A stretch of 64,000 bases of DNA from JBBSBL01 sp046330255 (GCA_046330255.1 JAXLTC010000002.1:186001-250000); one strand, 5' to 3'. Numbered from the stretch's first letter, positions 43,368 through 50,769 are shown. The notes: generated from the sequence alone by a model not told the origin. Translations and numbers: made by a program.

Positions 43368-44759
43368 CTATCCGCCAGGCGTCCAGAGCCGCCCGCCGCC
43401 GGCGCCGGGCTCGTCCTGGCCGGGCGTCCAGAGCGCGTCGCGCGCCTGCGCTTGGGCGACCGGGATCGGCTTGGCGGACGACGCCAGCAGGTCGATCGCC
43501 TTGCGGGTCTCCACGTCGGCGCGCAGCTCGTCCTCGCGCCCGGCCTTGCGCAGCTTCCGCAGCAGCTTCTCCGGCTCGGTGCGCTCGTGCTCCGCGAGAT
43601 GCGCGAGCGCCTCGAGCAGCTCCTCCTCGCTCGCCTCGATCCCCTCCGCCTCCACGACCGCGGCGAGCACCGCCTCGCGCGCGAGCGAGCGCGCGGCGTC
43701 CGGCTTGGCTTCCTCGACGACCTCCTCCTCGCTCTTCCCCGAGATCTGCGCGTAGGCCTCGCGCGTGACCCCCTGCTGGGCGAGGCTGCGGAGCGTGTGC
43801 TCCCACATCTCGCGCGCACGACCCTCCACGAGCGGGTCGGGCAGCTCGATCGTCGCGCCCGCCGCGACCGCGTCGACGACCGCCTCGCGGAACTCCGCCT
43901 CGATCGCGCGATCCTCCGCCTCGCGGACGCGGCTCGCCACGTCCTCGCGCAGCTCCTCGACGCTGTCGTAGCCGGCCTCGGCGGCGAACTCGTCGTCGAG
44001 CTCCGGGAGCCGCTTGGACTTGACCTCCTTGACCGTCACGGCGAACGTCGCCGGGCGCCCGGCGAGCTCCTCGGCCCCATAGTCGTCGGGGAATGTGATG
44101 TCGACCGTTCGCTCCTCGCCCGCGGAGGCGCCGGCGAGCTGCTCCTCGAACCCGGGCACGAGCCGGCCGGAGCCGAGCTCGACCAGCTGGTCGCGACCCT
44201 CGCCGCCCTCGAACGGCTCCCCGTCGCGGGAGCCCGCGTAGTCGATCACCAGGAAGTCGCCCGGCTCCGCCGGCCGCTCGACGGTCTCGAGGCGCGCGAC
44301 CCGCTCGCGCTGGCGCTCGATCTCCTCCTCGACCCGCTCGTCGGGCGCCTCCGGCTCGCGCCGGCCGACCTCGAGCCCCTTGTAGTCGCCCAGCCGCGCC
44401 GCCGGGCGCACGCCGATCTCGATCGAGAACGTCAGCGGCGAGCCCTCGGCCGGCAGCTCGCCGAGGTCGAGGCTCGGGTCGCCGACGGGCGAGATCCCGG
44501 CCGCGTCGATCGCGTCGGCGTACCACGATCCGAGCGAGTTGCGCACGGCCTCGTCGAGGACGGCCTCGCGGCCGACCCGACGGATCACGACCGGGGCCGG
44601 GACCTTGCCCTTGCGAAAGCCGGGGACGCGCATCTCGCGGCCCAGCGAGGATGCGGCCTGCGCGAGGCGCCGCTCGACCTCGCTCGACGGCACCTCCGCC
44701 TGCACGCGGACGCGCGACTCCGGCAGCTCGGTGACGCTCGCGATGACTCCGGAGGCCAT
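43368..44759 (-). CDS. tig: Trigger factor, ribosome-associated chaperone
   Basis: 463 aa, start ATG 44759. The ribosome-binding domain holds the signature region MRVPGFRKGKVPAPVVIRRV (G-F-R-x-G-K). The FKBP-like prolyl isomerase domain spans about residues 150-240 (GDFLVIDYAGSRDGEPFEGG, then VPGFEEQLAGASAGEERTVD and ITFPDDY). The C-terminal helical arms follow. The last about 30 residues (DALWTPGQDEPGAGGGRLWT) are a low-complexity extension with a repeated L-W-T-P-G motif. It binds nascent chains at the exit tunnel. Its start is only 25 nt from a divergent small reading frame. Confidence 0.95.
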   Translation of the reverse strand: MASGVIASVTELPESRVRVQAEVPSSEVERRLAQAASSLGREMRVPGFRKGKVPAPVVIRRVGREAVLDEAVRNSLGSWYADAIDAAGISPVGDPSLDLGELPAEGSPLTFSIEIGVRPAARLGDYKGLEVGRREPEAPDERVEEEIERQRERVARLETVERPAEPGDFLVIDYAGSRDGEPFEGGEGRDQLVELGSGRLVPGFEEQLAGASAGEERTVDITFPDDYGAEELAGRPATFAVTVKEVKSKRLPELDDEFAAEAGYDSVEELREDVASRVREAEDRAIEAEFREAVVDAVAAGATIELPDPLVEGRAREMWEHTLRSLAQQGVTREAYAQISGKSEEEVVEEAKPDAARSLAREAVLAAVVEAEGIEASEEELLEALAHLAEHERTEPEKLLRKLRKAGREDELRADVETRKAIDLLASSAKPIPVAQAQARDALWTPGQDEPGAGGGRLWTPGG

Positions 44760-44784
44760 GGGGCGCGGACGATAGCGTTCGGTC

Positions 44785-44916
44785 ATGGCCCGCCGGATCG
44801 CCGCACGAGCGCTGACCGGGCCGGGCGCGTTCCTGCTCGCGGGCGCCGCGGACCTCGCCGTGCTCGCGGCGCGCGCCGGCTGGGCGCGGGCGCACGGGCG
44901 AGATCTCTGGGCGTGA
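44785..44916 (+). CDS. Possible 43-residue peptide upstream of the class V aminotransferase
   Basis: ATG 44785 to TGA 44916, overlapping the GTG of the next gene by 4 nt. The sequence is Ala/Arg-rich with a moderately hydrophobic centre (GPGAFLLAGAADLAVLAARA). The coupling resembles that of real gene pairs here, but there is no recognisable family, and at this GC content such frames arise by chance. It could be a leader peptide or a spurious frame. Confidence 0.35.
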   Translation: MARRIAARALTGPGAFLLAGAADLAVLAARAGWARAHGRDLWA

Positions 44917-46001
44917 GCCCGGCCGGCGATCCGCTCGCCTCGCTGCGGGCCGGGTTCCCGGCGCTCGAGCGCCTGGCGTACCTCAACTCCGGCAGCAACG
45001 GCCCCGCGCCGGCGGAGGGGATCGCGGCGGCGCGCGCCGAGCTGGAGCGGCAGGCGGAGCGGGGGCGCGGGCGTGCGCACTTCGAGCGCCGCGCGGAGCT
45101 GGCGCGGGCGCTGCGCGGCGTTTACGCCGGGCTGCTCGGCGCCGACCCGGGCGAGGTGGCGCTGACCACCGCCACGAGCGACGGCCTCGCGCGCGTCATC
45201 GCGGGCCTCGGGCTCGGGCGCGGCGACGAGATCGTCACCTCCGACCAGGAGCACCCCGGCCTGCTCGGGCCGCTCGCCGTGCTGCGCTCGCGCGGAGCGC
45301 GGGTCCTGGTCGCGCCGCTGGCCGAGGTAGCGAACGCGGCCGGGCCGAGGACGCGCCTGGTGGCGTGCTCGCACGTGAGCTGGGTCGGCGGGGAGACGGC
45401 CCCGCCCGAGATCTCGGAGCTCGACGCCCCGGTGATGCTCGACGGCGCCCAGGGAGTCGGCGCGGTGGCCGTGGACGTCGCGGCGCTCGGATGCGACGCC
45501 TACGCGGGCGCCGGGCAGAAATGGCTCTGCGGCCCCGACGGCACCGGGATGCTGCACCTCTCCCCCGCGCTGCGCGAGCGCCTGGACGTGCCCGGACCGG
45601 GGTACGTCAACCTCGCGGACGCGGGCGCGGGCCTCGAGGCGGCGCCCCACGACGACGCGCGCGCGCTCGACGCGCCGGCGCTGCCGGCGGAGGGGCTCGC
45701 CTTCGCACTGGCCGCGGCCGGGGTCCTGGCGACCCCGGGATGGGACGCGCTGCACGCGCGCGCGGCCGGGCTCGCGGCCTCCCTGGCAGAGCGCCTGCGC
45801 GAGCGTGGCCGCGAGGTCCTCCCGCGGGGGGCGACGACGCTGGTCGCGTGGCGGGACGAGCGGGCGGCCGAGACGGTCGAGCGGCTCGCGGCGGCGGGCG
45901 TGGTCGTGCGCGAGCTGCCGGGCCGCGGCCTCGTGCGCGCGTCCGTCGGCGCGTGGAACGACGAGCAGGACCTCGAGCGGCTGCTCGCGGGCCTCGGGTA
46001 G
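44913..46001 (+). CDS. Class V PLP-dependent aminotransferase/desulfurase-like enzyme
   Basis: 362 aa from GTG 44913. The fold-type I layout is clear: LAYLNSGSNGPAPAEGIAAA at the start, TTATSDGLARVIAGLGLG, ITS-like IVTSDQEHPGLLGPLAVL, the cofactor-binding Asp177 in VMLDGAQGVGAVAVDVAALG, and the Schiff-base Lys203 in AYAGAGQKWLCGPDGTGM. The pattern fits the isopenicillin-N-epimerase/cysteine-lyase branch rather than NifS, since the C-terminal active-site Cys loop of desulfurases is not seen. Substrate unknown. It is divergent from tig and convergent with the HD-family gene. Confidence 0.85.
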   Translation: MSPAGDPLASLRAGFPALERLAYLNSGSNGPAPAEGIAAARAELERQAERGRGRAHFERRAELARALRGVYAGLLGADPGEVALTTATSDGLARVIAGLGLGRGDEIVTSDQEHPGLLGPLAVLRSRGARVLVAPLAEVANAAGPRTRLVACSHVSWVGGETAPPEISELDAPVMLDGAQGVGAVAVDVAALGCDAYAGAGQKWLCGPDGTGMLHLSPALRERLDVPGPGYVNLADAGAGLEAAPHDDARALDAPALPAEGLAFALAAAGVLATPGWDALHARAAGLAASLAERLRERGREVLPRGATTLVAWRDERAAETVERLAAAGVVVRELPGRGLVRASVGAWNDEQDLERLLAGLG

Positions 46002-46017
46002 GCGGCCCGGCCGCGCG

Positions 46018-46866
46018 CTACCCGATCTCGAACACCGGCACGAGCCGGCGCTCGTGCTCGCCCTCGATGCGCGCCACCACCTCGACGTGCTCCTCGAGCT
46101 TCGAGCCGCGCAGCTTGGTGGCCAGCAGCTCGTCGACCTGGAAGATCCCCGCGGAGTTGGTCATCGCGATGTCGATCCGCACCGCCTTGCGCCGCCCGGC
46201 CTTGATCTCGACCGACTCGACCGCCGCCGCCGAGAGCGAGTGGATGTTGGGCCGCTGGGTCTGGAACGGGATCCGCGAGCGGCCCTCGGCCATGTCGAGC
46301 GCGTCCGCGACCCGCACGATCCCCGCCTCGAGCGTGAGCGGCTCGCCGCGGCGGCGGTGGGCGATGATCGCGCCGAGCGCCTCGGAGGCCAGCACGGCGC
46401 GGTCGGGGTCCTCGTAGCCGGCGGCGCCGAGCAGCTCACGCAGCTTCGGCGCGGCGAGGAACAGCGAGTGCGCCTCGTGGTCGGCGCGGTGGACGCTCAT
46501 CCCGACGCAGTGCAGCAGCGCCGCCGCCGCGATCACCACCTCGGCGTCCGCCGGCTTCAGCCCGTGCTCGGAGACGATCGCCGGCTCGACGCCGCGCTTG
46601 AGGAGCAGCCGGCTGAGCCGCAGCGCGATGTTGACGACGATCTGGATGTGCACCCAGGAGTGGTCGGACATGCCGAGCCGCGTGGCGTTGAGCGACGCGA
46701 CGTGCCACCAGGCCTTGACCTCGTCGTCGGCGTTCACCGCGGCGAGCAGGCGCTCGAGGCGTCGGTTCCCGCGCGTCGGCGCGCGGATCCGCATCGCCGC
46801 GATCGCCTCGCGGGGCGTGAGCCCCGAGGCGTCTGCGTCCTGCGGGGTCTGCGCGGGTGCGGCCAC
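46018..46866 (-). CDS. HD-superfamily-like protein with HD changed to HC
   Basis: 282 aa from a GTG at 46866 (other starts downstream are possible). Residues about 60-135 follow the HD phosphohydrolase layout: GMSDHSWVHIQIVVNIALRL holds the first His residues, and VVIAAAALLHCVGMSVHRAD is where the paired His-Asp should be. Here the pair is His119-Cys120. Later segments (ALGAIIAHRRRGEPLTLEAG, then IVRVADALDMAEGRSRIPFQ) carry the D-A-x-D-M motif typical of COG3294-like metal-dependent HD proteins. With the metal-ligand Asp replaced, activity may be lost or altered. It is divergent from the MOSC gene. Confidence 0.75.
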   Translation of the reverse strand: MAAPAQTPQDADASGLTPREAIAAMRIRAPTRGNRRLERLLAAVNADDEVKAWWHVASLNATRLGMSDHSWVHIQIVVNIALRLSRLLLKRGVEPAIVSEHGLKPADAEVVIAAAALLHCVGMSVHRADHEAHSLFLAAPKLRELLGAAGYEDPDRAVLASEALGAIIAHRRRGEPLTLEAGIVRVADALDMAEGRSRIPFQTQRPNIHSLSAAAVESVEIKAGRRKAVRIDIAMTNSAGIFQVDELLATKLRGSKLEEHVEVVARIEGEHERRLVPVFEIG

Positions 46867-46927
46867 TTGGTCGCAGCGTAGAGCGAGCTGCGGCGGTGCC
46901 CGTCGCGGCGCCGTTACGGTTCTCGGG

Positions 46928-47392
46928 ATGGAGAGCGGCACCGTCGAGTCCATCCACCTCGCGTCCGTCGAGAGCGGCCCGACGTTCGCCGTGGGACGAG
47001 TGCGCGCGCTCGCCGGCCGCGGGCTGGAAGGCGACCGCAACCTGCTCGCGCCGGGCGCGGACGGCGCCGGGCGCTCCGGCGAGGACCTGACGCTGATCGA
47101 GGCCGAGGCGATCGAGGGCCTCGCGCGCGACACAGGGATCGAGCTCGGGCCGGGCGGCTCCAGGCGCAACTTGGTCACGCGCGGGATCCGGCTCAACGAC
47201 CTGGTCGGGCGGCGCTTCACGGTCGGCGGCGTGCCCTGCCTCGGCGTCGAGCGGTGTGAGCCGTGCAACCACCTCCAGGGTCTCACCGCGCCCGGGGTGC
47301 TGCGCGGGCTGGTGCATCGCGGCGGCCTGCGTGCCGACCTGCTCGGTGACGGCGAGATCGCGGTCGGCGACGCGGTCGTGGCCGAGGCGTAG
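46928..47392 (+). CDS. MOSC-domain protein
   Basis: 154 aa, ATG 46928. The MOSC fold (molybdenum-cofactor sulfurase C-terminal) is marked by GRGLEGDRNLLAPGADGAGR near the start, EAEAIEGLARDTGIELGPGG, then SRRNLVTRGIRLNDLVGRRF, and the Cys pair in GVERCEPCNHLQGLT. Stand-alone MOSC proteins bind or transfer sulfur and are involved in detoxification or Moco chemistry; the substrate here is unknown. It shares a 61-bp divergent promoter region with the HD-like gene. Beyond it lies about 1 kb without a clear gene. Confidence 0.88.
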   Translation: MESGTVESIHLASVESGPTFAVGRVRALAGRGLEGDRNLLAPGADGAGRSGEDLTLIEAEAIEGLARDTGIELGPGGSRRNLVTRGIRLNDLVGRRFTVGGVPCLGVERCEPCNHLQGLTAPGVLRGLVHRGGLRADLLGDGEIAVGDAVVAEA

Positions 47393-47443
47393 CGCGCGGC
47401 AGGCCGATCCCCGCGTAACGACTGCCGGGGAAGGAGGTGCGTC

Positions 47444-47481
47444 GCCTACCCGCGCTCCGGGCGCCTACCCGCGCTCGGGGC
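47444..47481 (+). repeat. Two 19-bp tandem repeats
   Basis: GCCTACCCGCGCTCCGGGC (47444-47462) is followed directly by GCCTACCCGCGCTCGGGGC (47463-47481), with one mismatch. It lies just left of hairpin H1 copy 2. Confidence 0.75.
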
Positions 47482-47525
47482 GCGTCATTCTCGGTGCCTG
47501 TGAGGCACCTTCGTTGACGCGGTGG
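47480..47525 (+). repeat. Hairpin element H1, copy 2 (TGTGA loop)
   Basis: A 6-bp stem GGTGCC/GGCACC (47493-47498 and 47504-47509) closes the loop TGTGA. It is preceded by GCGCGTC and followed by TTGACGCGGTGG. Loop and flanks resemble 4650-4695 while the stem differs but still pairs. It lies about 100 nt downstream of the MOSC gene in the sense direction. Confidence 0.5.
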
Positions 47526-47603
47526 CTCCGGGTCCACGTGCGCTCCGTTCCCGCCGGGCGCGCGGCTCTCAAGGCGCCGGCGGCCGCCGACGATGAGCAC
47601 GAG

Positions 47604-47747
47604 GTGAGCTCGTCAGCCCCCGCCTTCTCCGCCGCGGCGCCCGACCGCCCGCGCGACAGCGCGCTGCTGCGCCTGCTGGACAGCCCGATCGCCGGAGTAG
47701 CGCCGTGGATCCTGATGTCGCTGGTCGCGGGCTGCCCGCGGAGCTGA
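47604..47747 (+). pseudogene. Fragment of a membrane protein gene
   Basis: From GTG 47604, 47 codons read as a plausible N-terminus: a Ser/Ala-rich lead, then SALLRLLDSPIAGVAPWILM and SLVAG, which looks like the start of a first membrane span, followed at once by CPRS and a stop. The expected remaining spans are missing, and repeat DNA begins 70 nt later. I read it as a truncated relic. A genuine micro-protein is the alternative. Confidence 0.3.
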
Positions 47748-47811
47748 TGAGCGCACCCCGCGCGGGCGGCAGCTCAACCGGCGCCGCGCCCGCGACGCTC
47801 CGCGCTCATCG

Positions 47812-48014
47812 AGAGCGTGGGTCGTGGCGAACGGCGGCAATGAAGGAGCCCCGCCGCCGGCAGGGCATTGCGTGGGGGCGCACGGGTTCCGCTCTCCTGC
47901 CTTGGGGGTCGTATGCGCCCCCTACCCAGGACGACGGACCGGCGCCTCGTCCCGGCACCCTCACGGAGCGCGAAATGGCTCCATCATTGCCGCAGTTCGC
48001 GGCGTGACGGGCAG
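47812..48014. repeat. Fold-back unit 1 of repeat family R1, with C1 core inside
   Basis: The left arm (47821-47856, GAACGGCGGCAATGAAGG) is an inverted copy of the right arm (47966-48014, GGCTCCATCATTGCCGCAGT). Between them lies the C1 core (47894-47933). The whole could fold back on itself as RNA or single-stranded DNA. Confidence 0.6.
47894..47933. repeat. 40-nt core C1, copy 2
   Basis: 39 of 40 bases are identical to 33803-33842. Similarity fades within a few bases on the left and continues weakly as GGACCGGCGCC on the right. A hairpin with stem GGGGG/CCCCC and a 9-nt loop can form. Confidence 0.7.
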
Positions 48015-48042
48015 CCCGCTGCGCCCGGGCGGAACCCGGGCG
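47955..48042 (+). repeat. Direct repeat of about 88 nt, copy 1
   Basis: Starts GCACCCTCA and includes GAGCGCGAAATG and TTGCCGCAGTTCGCGGCG. It is repeated at 48222-48309 with roughly a dozen differences. The right arm of fold-back unit 1 lies within it. Confidence 0.7.
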
Positions 48043-48118
48043 CCGGCCCAGCGCGCGGACGCGGGGCTGATCGCGGACCCGCAGCGCCCGCGACGCTCCC
48101 CGCCCACCGCGCGCACAC

Positions 48119-48280
48119 GTCGTGACGAGCCGCGGCAACGACAGAGCCCGGCCCCGGCGGCCGCGTCGCGAGAGTGCAATCGACACCGATATACGAGGTC
48201 AATCGCGCTTTCGCGAGCGGCGCACCCTCAATGAGCGCGAAATGCCTCCTTCGTTGCCGCAGTTCGCGGCGAGACGGGCA
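48119..48280. repeat. Fold-back unit 2 of repeat family R1
   Basis: The left inverted arm (about 48119-48151, GACGAGCCGCGGCAACGACA) pairs with the right arm (48233-48280, CCTCCTTCGTTGCCGCAGTT). The middle about 80 nt is less GC-rich, contains ATATACGAGG and lacks the C1 core. Confidence 0.55.
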
Positions 48281-48309
48281 CCCCGCACCGCCCGAGCGGA
48301 ACCTGGGGT
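48222..48309 (+). repeat. Direct repeat of about 88 nt, copy 2
   Basis: Second copy of 47955-48042, 267 nt downstream in the same orientation. The longest identical run is TTGCCGCAGTTCGCGGCG. Confidence 0.7.
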
Positions 48310-48411
48310 GCCCGAACCCAACCTGGGTGCCCGAACCCAACCCGGGCGCCCGCACGTTCAACAAACCCTGAGCAGCTCAGCCAGCGGCGGGCTCCGCGCT
48401 CGGCGGGGCGT

Positions 48412-48714
48412 TCAGTCGTCGCCGATCAGGCCGAGGTGCGCGAGCAGCTCTTGATCGGTCGGCTCGCGCCCGAGCTCTCGGCGAAGCTCCTCCTTTCCTC
48501 GCTCCACCCTCTCGCCCGTGCGCTTGACGAAGGGCACCGCCCATGTCCGCACAGCGAACCCGACGGCGGTGTTGAAGGCGATGTAGGCGACCAGCCCGCG
48601 CGGTCCCAGACGCGTCGGCCACCGCAGCCGGTGGCTGAGCTTCGGGAAGGCCGCGAGGAAGACGAACGCCATGGCGCCGTAGGAGAAAGCCTCGCGCCAG
48701 CGTGTTGTCGCCAT
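48412..48714 (-). CDS. Small membrane protein of unknown function
   Basis: 100 aa, ATG 48714. The first half holds one or two hydrophobic segments (SYGAMAFVFLAAFPKLSHRL and LVAYIAFNTAVGFAVRTWAV). The second half is charged and helical (RTGERVERGKEELRRELGRE). Its end, PTDQELLAHLGLIGDD, recalls the short helical motif E-P-T-x-x-E-L/I-A that occurs in sigma-70 region 3, probably by chance. It lies 12 nt downstream of the MocR-type gene on the same strand. Family not recognised. Confidence 0.6.
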   Translation of the reverse strand: MATTRWREAFSYGAMAFVFLAAFPKLSHRLRWPTRLGPRGLVAYIAFNTAVGFAVRTWAVPFVKRTGERVERGKEELRRELGREPTDQELLAHLGLIGDD

Positions 48715-48726
48715 CGCCGGGCGAGG

Positions 48727-50163
48727 CTACATCGGCAGGGCGGGCTCGGCGGCGTTGCCGGCGGACGGCCAGCCCGAGTACTCCGCCCACGCCCGCTCGA
48801 GCCGCTCGACCGCGGCGCGCAGGCGCTCCGGCGGGGGGCTGTAGGAGATGCGGATGCGGTCGATGAACTCGTCGTCGAGCGCCGTGGCGCTGCCGGCCGC
48901 GACCGCCACGCCGTGGCGCAGCGCTACCTGCGCGAACTCGTCGCCGCTTCCGTGGGGCAGGCGGACCCACAGCGAGTAGCCGCCGCGCGGCTCGGAGAAC
49001 TCCCACTCCGGAAGGCGCTCGCGCAGGGCGCTCGCGAGCGTCTCGAGCCGTTCGCGGGCCTCCTCGCGGCGTACGTCCACGAGCTCCGGCAGGCGCTCCA
49101 GCAGCCGCAGCGCGACCGCCTGCGCGAACACCGGGCCGCCGAGGTCGTCGGCGGCGCGCAGGCGCGCGAGACGCAGGATCGTGGCGGACGGCGCGCGCAG
49201 CCAGCCGACGCGCAGCCCGCCCCAGCCGATCTTGCTCAGCGAGCCGACCGACAGCACGAGGTCGGGCGCGTGCCCAACGAGCGGCGAAGGCGCCGGCCCC
49301 GCGAAGCGCACGTCGGAGAGCGTGCCGTCCTCCAGCAGCGTCACCTCGTGCCGGCGGGCCACCTCCACGATCTCGCGGCGGCGCCCCTCCGGCATCACGA
49401 TCCCGGTCGGGTTGTGGCAGGTGGGCACGAGGACCACGAGCCGCACGCCCCCCCGCTCCAGCGCGCGCTCGAGCGCGTCGGGTCGCATGCCCGCCTCGTC
49501 CATCTCGACGGACCCCATGGACGCGCCCGCGCGAGAGAACGTCTCGAGCGCGCCGGGGTAGCTCGGGGCCTCGACGAGCACGCGGTCGCCGGGCGTGACA
49601 AGCCCGCGAGCCACGAGGCTGAGCGCGCCCTGCGCCCCGGAGGTGATCATCACCTCGTCGACCACGGTCGGCACACCCTCGTCCGCGTACTTGGCCGCCA
49701 CGCACGCGCGCAGCGCCGGGAGGCCGAGCGGCGTGAAGCCGTGCGGGGGCGCGAGCGCGACCGCCGCCTCGAGATCGAGCGGCTCGGAGACGAGCGCCGG
49801 ATTCACGGGCGAGCCGATCGAGAGGTCGATGCGGGGGGAGCGCTCGTCGACGAGCCGGGCGAGCATCGGCGCGCGGAACGCGGCGGGCAGGTCGCCGGCC
49901 GGGCCCTGCGCGCGCACGGAGGTGCCGCTGCCGCGCCGGCTCTCGACGACGCCGTCGTCGCGCAGCAGGCCGTAGGCGTTGACCACGGTGGTGCGGCTCA
50001 CGAGGAGGCGGTCGGCCAGCGCCCGCTCGGCCGGGAGCCTGGCGCCGGCGGGCACCAAGCCCTGCTGGACGGCGGCCCTGATGGCGTCGGCCAGCCTGCG
50101 GTAGCGCGGCCCCGGCCGCTCGGTCCAGGCGCCGAGCGCGTCCACGAGGGCGTCCGGCGACAT
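48727..50163 (-). CDS. MocR-type regulator: GntR winged helix plus aminotransferase domain
   Basis: 478 aa, ATG 50163. Residues about 10-80 are a GntR winged helix (RLADAIRAAVQQGLVPAGAR, then LPAERALADRLLVSRTTVVN and AYGLLRDDGVV). The rest is a fold-type I aminotransferase domain with the pyridoxal-phosphate Lys in SVGSLSKIGWGGLRVGWLRA and the N-P-T-G motif in PTCHNPTGIVMPEGRR. MocR proteins sense PLP or an amino compound and usually control a neighbouring gene. The divergent gene at 50287, across a promoter with repeated ATTGSC motifs, is the obvious target. Confidence 0.92.
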   Translation of the reverse strand: MSPDALVDALGAWTERPGPRYRRLADAIRAAVQQGLVPAGARLPAERALADRLLVSRTTVVNAYGLLRDDGVVESRRGSGTSVRAQGPAGDLPAAFRAPMLARLVDERSPRIDLSIGSPVNPALVSEPLDLEAAVALAPPHGFTPLGLPALRACVAAKYADEGVPTVVDEVMITSGAQGALSLVARGLVTPGDRVLVEAPSYPGALETFSRAGASMGSVEMDEAGMRPDALERALERGGVRLVVLVPTCHNPTGIVMPEGRRREIVEVARRHEVTLLEDGTLSDVRFAGPAPSPLVGHAPDLVLSVGSLSKIGWGGLRVGWLRAPSATILRLARLRAADDLGGPVFAQAVALRLLERLPELVDVRREEARERLETLASALRERLPEWEFSEPRGGYSLWVRLPHGSGDEFAQVALRHGVAVAAGSATALDDEFIDRIRISYSPPPERLRAAVERLERAWAEYSGWPSAGNAAEPALPM

Positions 50164-50182
50164 GCTCGTTGCTGAAGACAAT

Positions 50183-50268
50183 CCAATTTCTCCCGATTGG
50201 CTATCGACAGGCCGTGCCAAGACGTCCAATATTGCCACGGCAACCCGGAACAGTCCAGTCCGATTGCC
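50183..50268. promoter_or_regulatory. Divergent promoter with three direct repeats (MocR operator candidate)
   Basis: ATTGGC (50196), ATTGCC (50231) and ATTGCC (50263) recur at about 35 and 32 nt, close to three helical turns each. CCAAT (50183-50187) pairs with ATTGG (50196-50200), and CAATATTG (50227-50234) is a palindrome. MocR regulators typically bind spaced direct repeats. The region is AT-rich for this genome. Confidence 0.5.
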
Positions 50269-50286
50269 AAGTTCGAGGTCCACATC

Positions 50287-50610
50287 ATGACGACTCGCCC
50301 CGCCACCGACAACGTCGAGATCCGCGCGGCCGGTCCGCGCGACGCCGCCGCCCTGCAGCGCCTGGCCGCCCTGGACTCCGCTCGTGGCGTCCCGGCGGGC
50401 CCGGTCGTGGTGGCGCTCGTCGCGGGCGAGGCGATCGCGGCCGTGGGCGCCGACGGGTCGGCGATCGCCGATCCCTTCCGCCACACGGCGGACCTCGTCG
50501 GGTTCCTGCGCACCGCAGGGGCGCGAAAGCTCGCGCCGGCCTCCGGACCGGCCGAGGTCACGCCGCTGCGCGCGCGCCGCGCGCTGCGCCGCCTGGCGCT
50601 CGCCGGGTAG
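50287..50610 (+). CDS. Small GNAT-like protein divergent from the MocR regulator
   Basis: 107 aa, ATG 50287. VEIRAAGPRDAAALQRLAAL then DSARGVPAGPVVVALVAGEA resembles the first half of a GNAT acetyltransferase (strand, helix pair, strand), but the acetyl-CoA-binding Q/R-x-x-G-x-G/A motif is missing, and the end (LRARRALRRLALAG) is basic. Related short proteins are common in this group from memory, with no assigned role. It probably belongs to the MocR regulon by position. A terminator follows. Confidence 0.6.
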   Translation: MTTRPATDNVEIRAAGPRDAAALQRLAALDSARGVPAGPVVVALVAGEAIAAVGADGSAIADPFRHTADLVGFLRTAGARKLAPASGPAEVTPLRARRALRRLALAG

Positions 50611-50648
50611 CCCGCCCGGCCACCATCTCCCCCTCCGGAGCGTCGAGG

Positions 50649-50669
50649 GCCCCGCCCCAGCGGCGGGGC
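50649..50669 (+). terminator. Terminator of the small GNAT-like gene
   Basis: GCCCCGCC/GGCGGGGC 8-bp stem with loop CCAGC, followed by TCTCGTCGTTGG. It is a strong intrinsic terminator 39 nt after the stop codon. Confidence 0.7.
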
Positions 50670-50695
50670 TCTCGTCGTTGGCGGCGGTGAGGGAG

Positions 50696-50769
50696 GGTGA
50701 GCGACGGGACTCGAACCCGCGACCGCCGGGACCACAACCCGGAGCTCTACCAGCTGAGCTACGCCCACC
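50696..50769 (-). tRNA. tRNA-His (anticodon GTG)
   Basis: Read on the minus strand: acceptor GTGGGCG/CGCTCAC, D arm GCTC-AGCTGGTA-GAGC, anticodon arm CCGGG-TTGTGGT-CCCGG (anticodon GTG), and T arm GCGGG-TTCGAGT-CCCGT. The extra 5' G (G-1) opposite C73, the identity mark of tRNA-His, is encoded at 50769. CCA is not encoded. Confidence 0.95.

Larger units (their letters stand above)
47393..48411. other. About 1 kb repeat-rich spacer
   Basis: No intact gene is supported here. It contains a 19-bp tandem pair, a TGTGA hairpin, a short membrane-protein fragment (47604-47747), two fold-back units of repeat family R1, the C1 core, and a run of short GC repeats of the type ACCTGGGTGCCCGAACCCA near 48301-48355. 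Many short reading frames cross it, but their codon use is not convincing. Confidence 0.6.

Noticed and set aside
43228..44895. Long N-terminal extension of clpP
   Set aside because: The extension is trigger-factor sequence in the wrong frame. ClpP similarity begins at the ATG at 43227.
47821..48234. 136-codon plus-strand frame across the repeats
   Set aside because: It crosses fold-back arms and has no ribosome site, no domain and repeat-driven composition.
47440..48360. CRISPR array
   Set aside because: There are repeats, but they are few, unequal, partly inverted and without regular spacers. No cas genes are nearby.
50661..50690. Another R1 arm (GGGGCTCTCGTCGTTGGCGGC)
   Set aside because: It is better explained as the 3' half and tail of an ordinary intrinsic terminator, and the match to R1 ends quickly.
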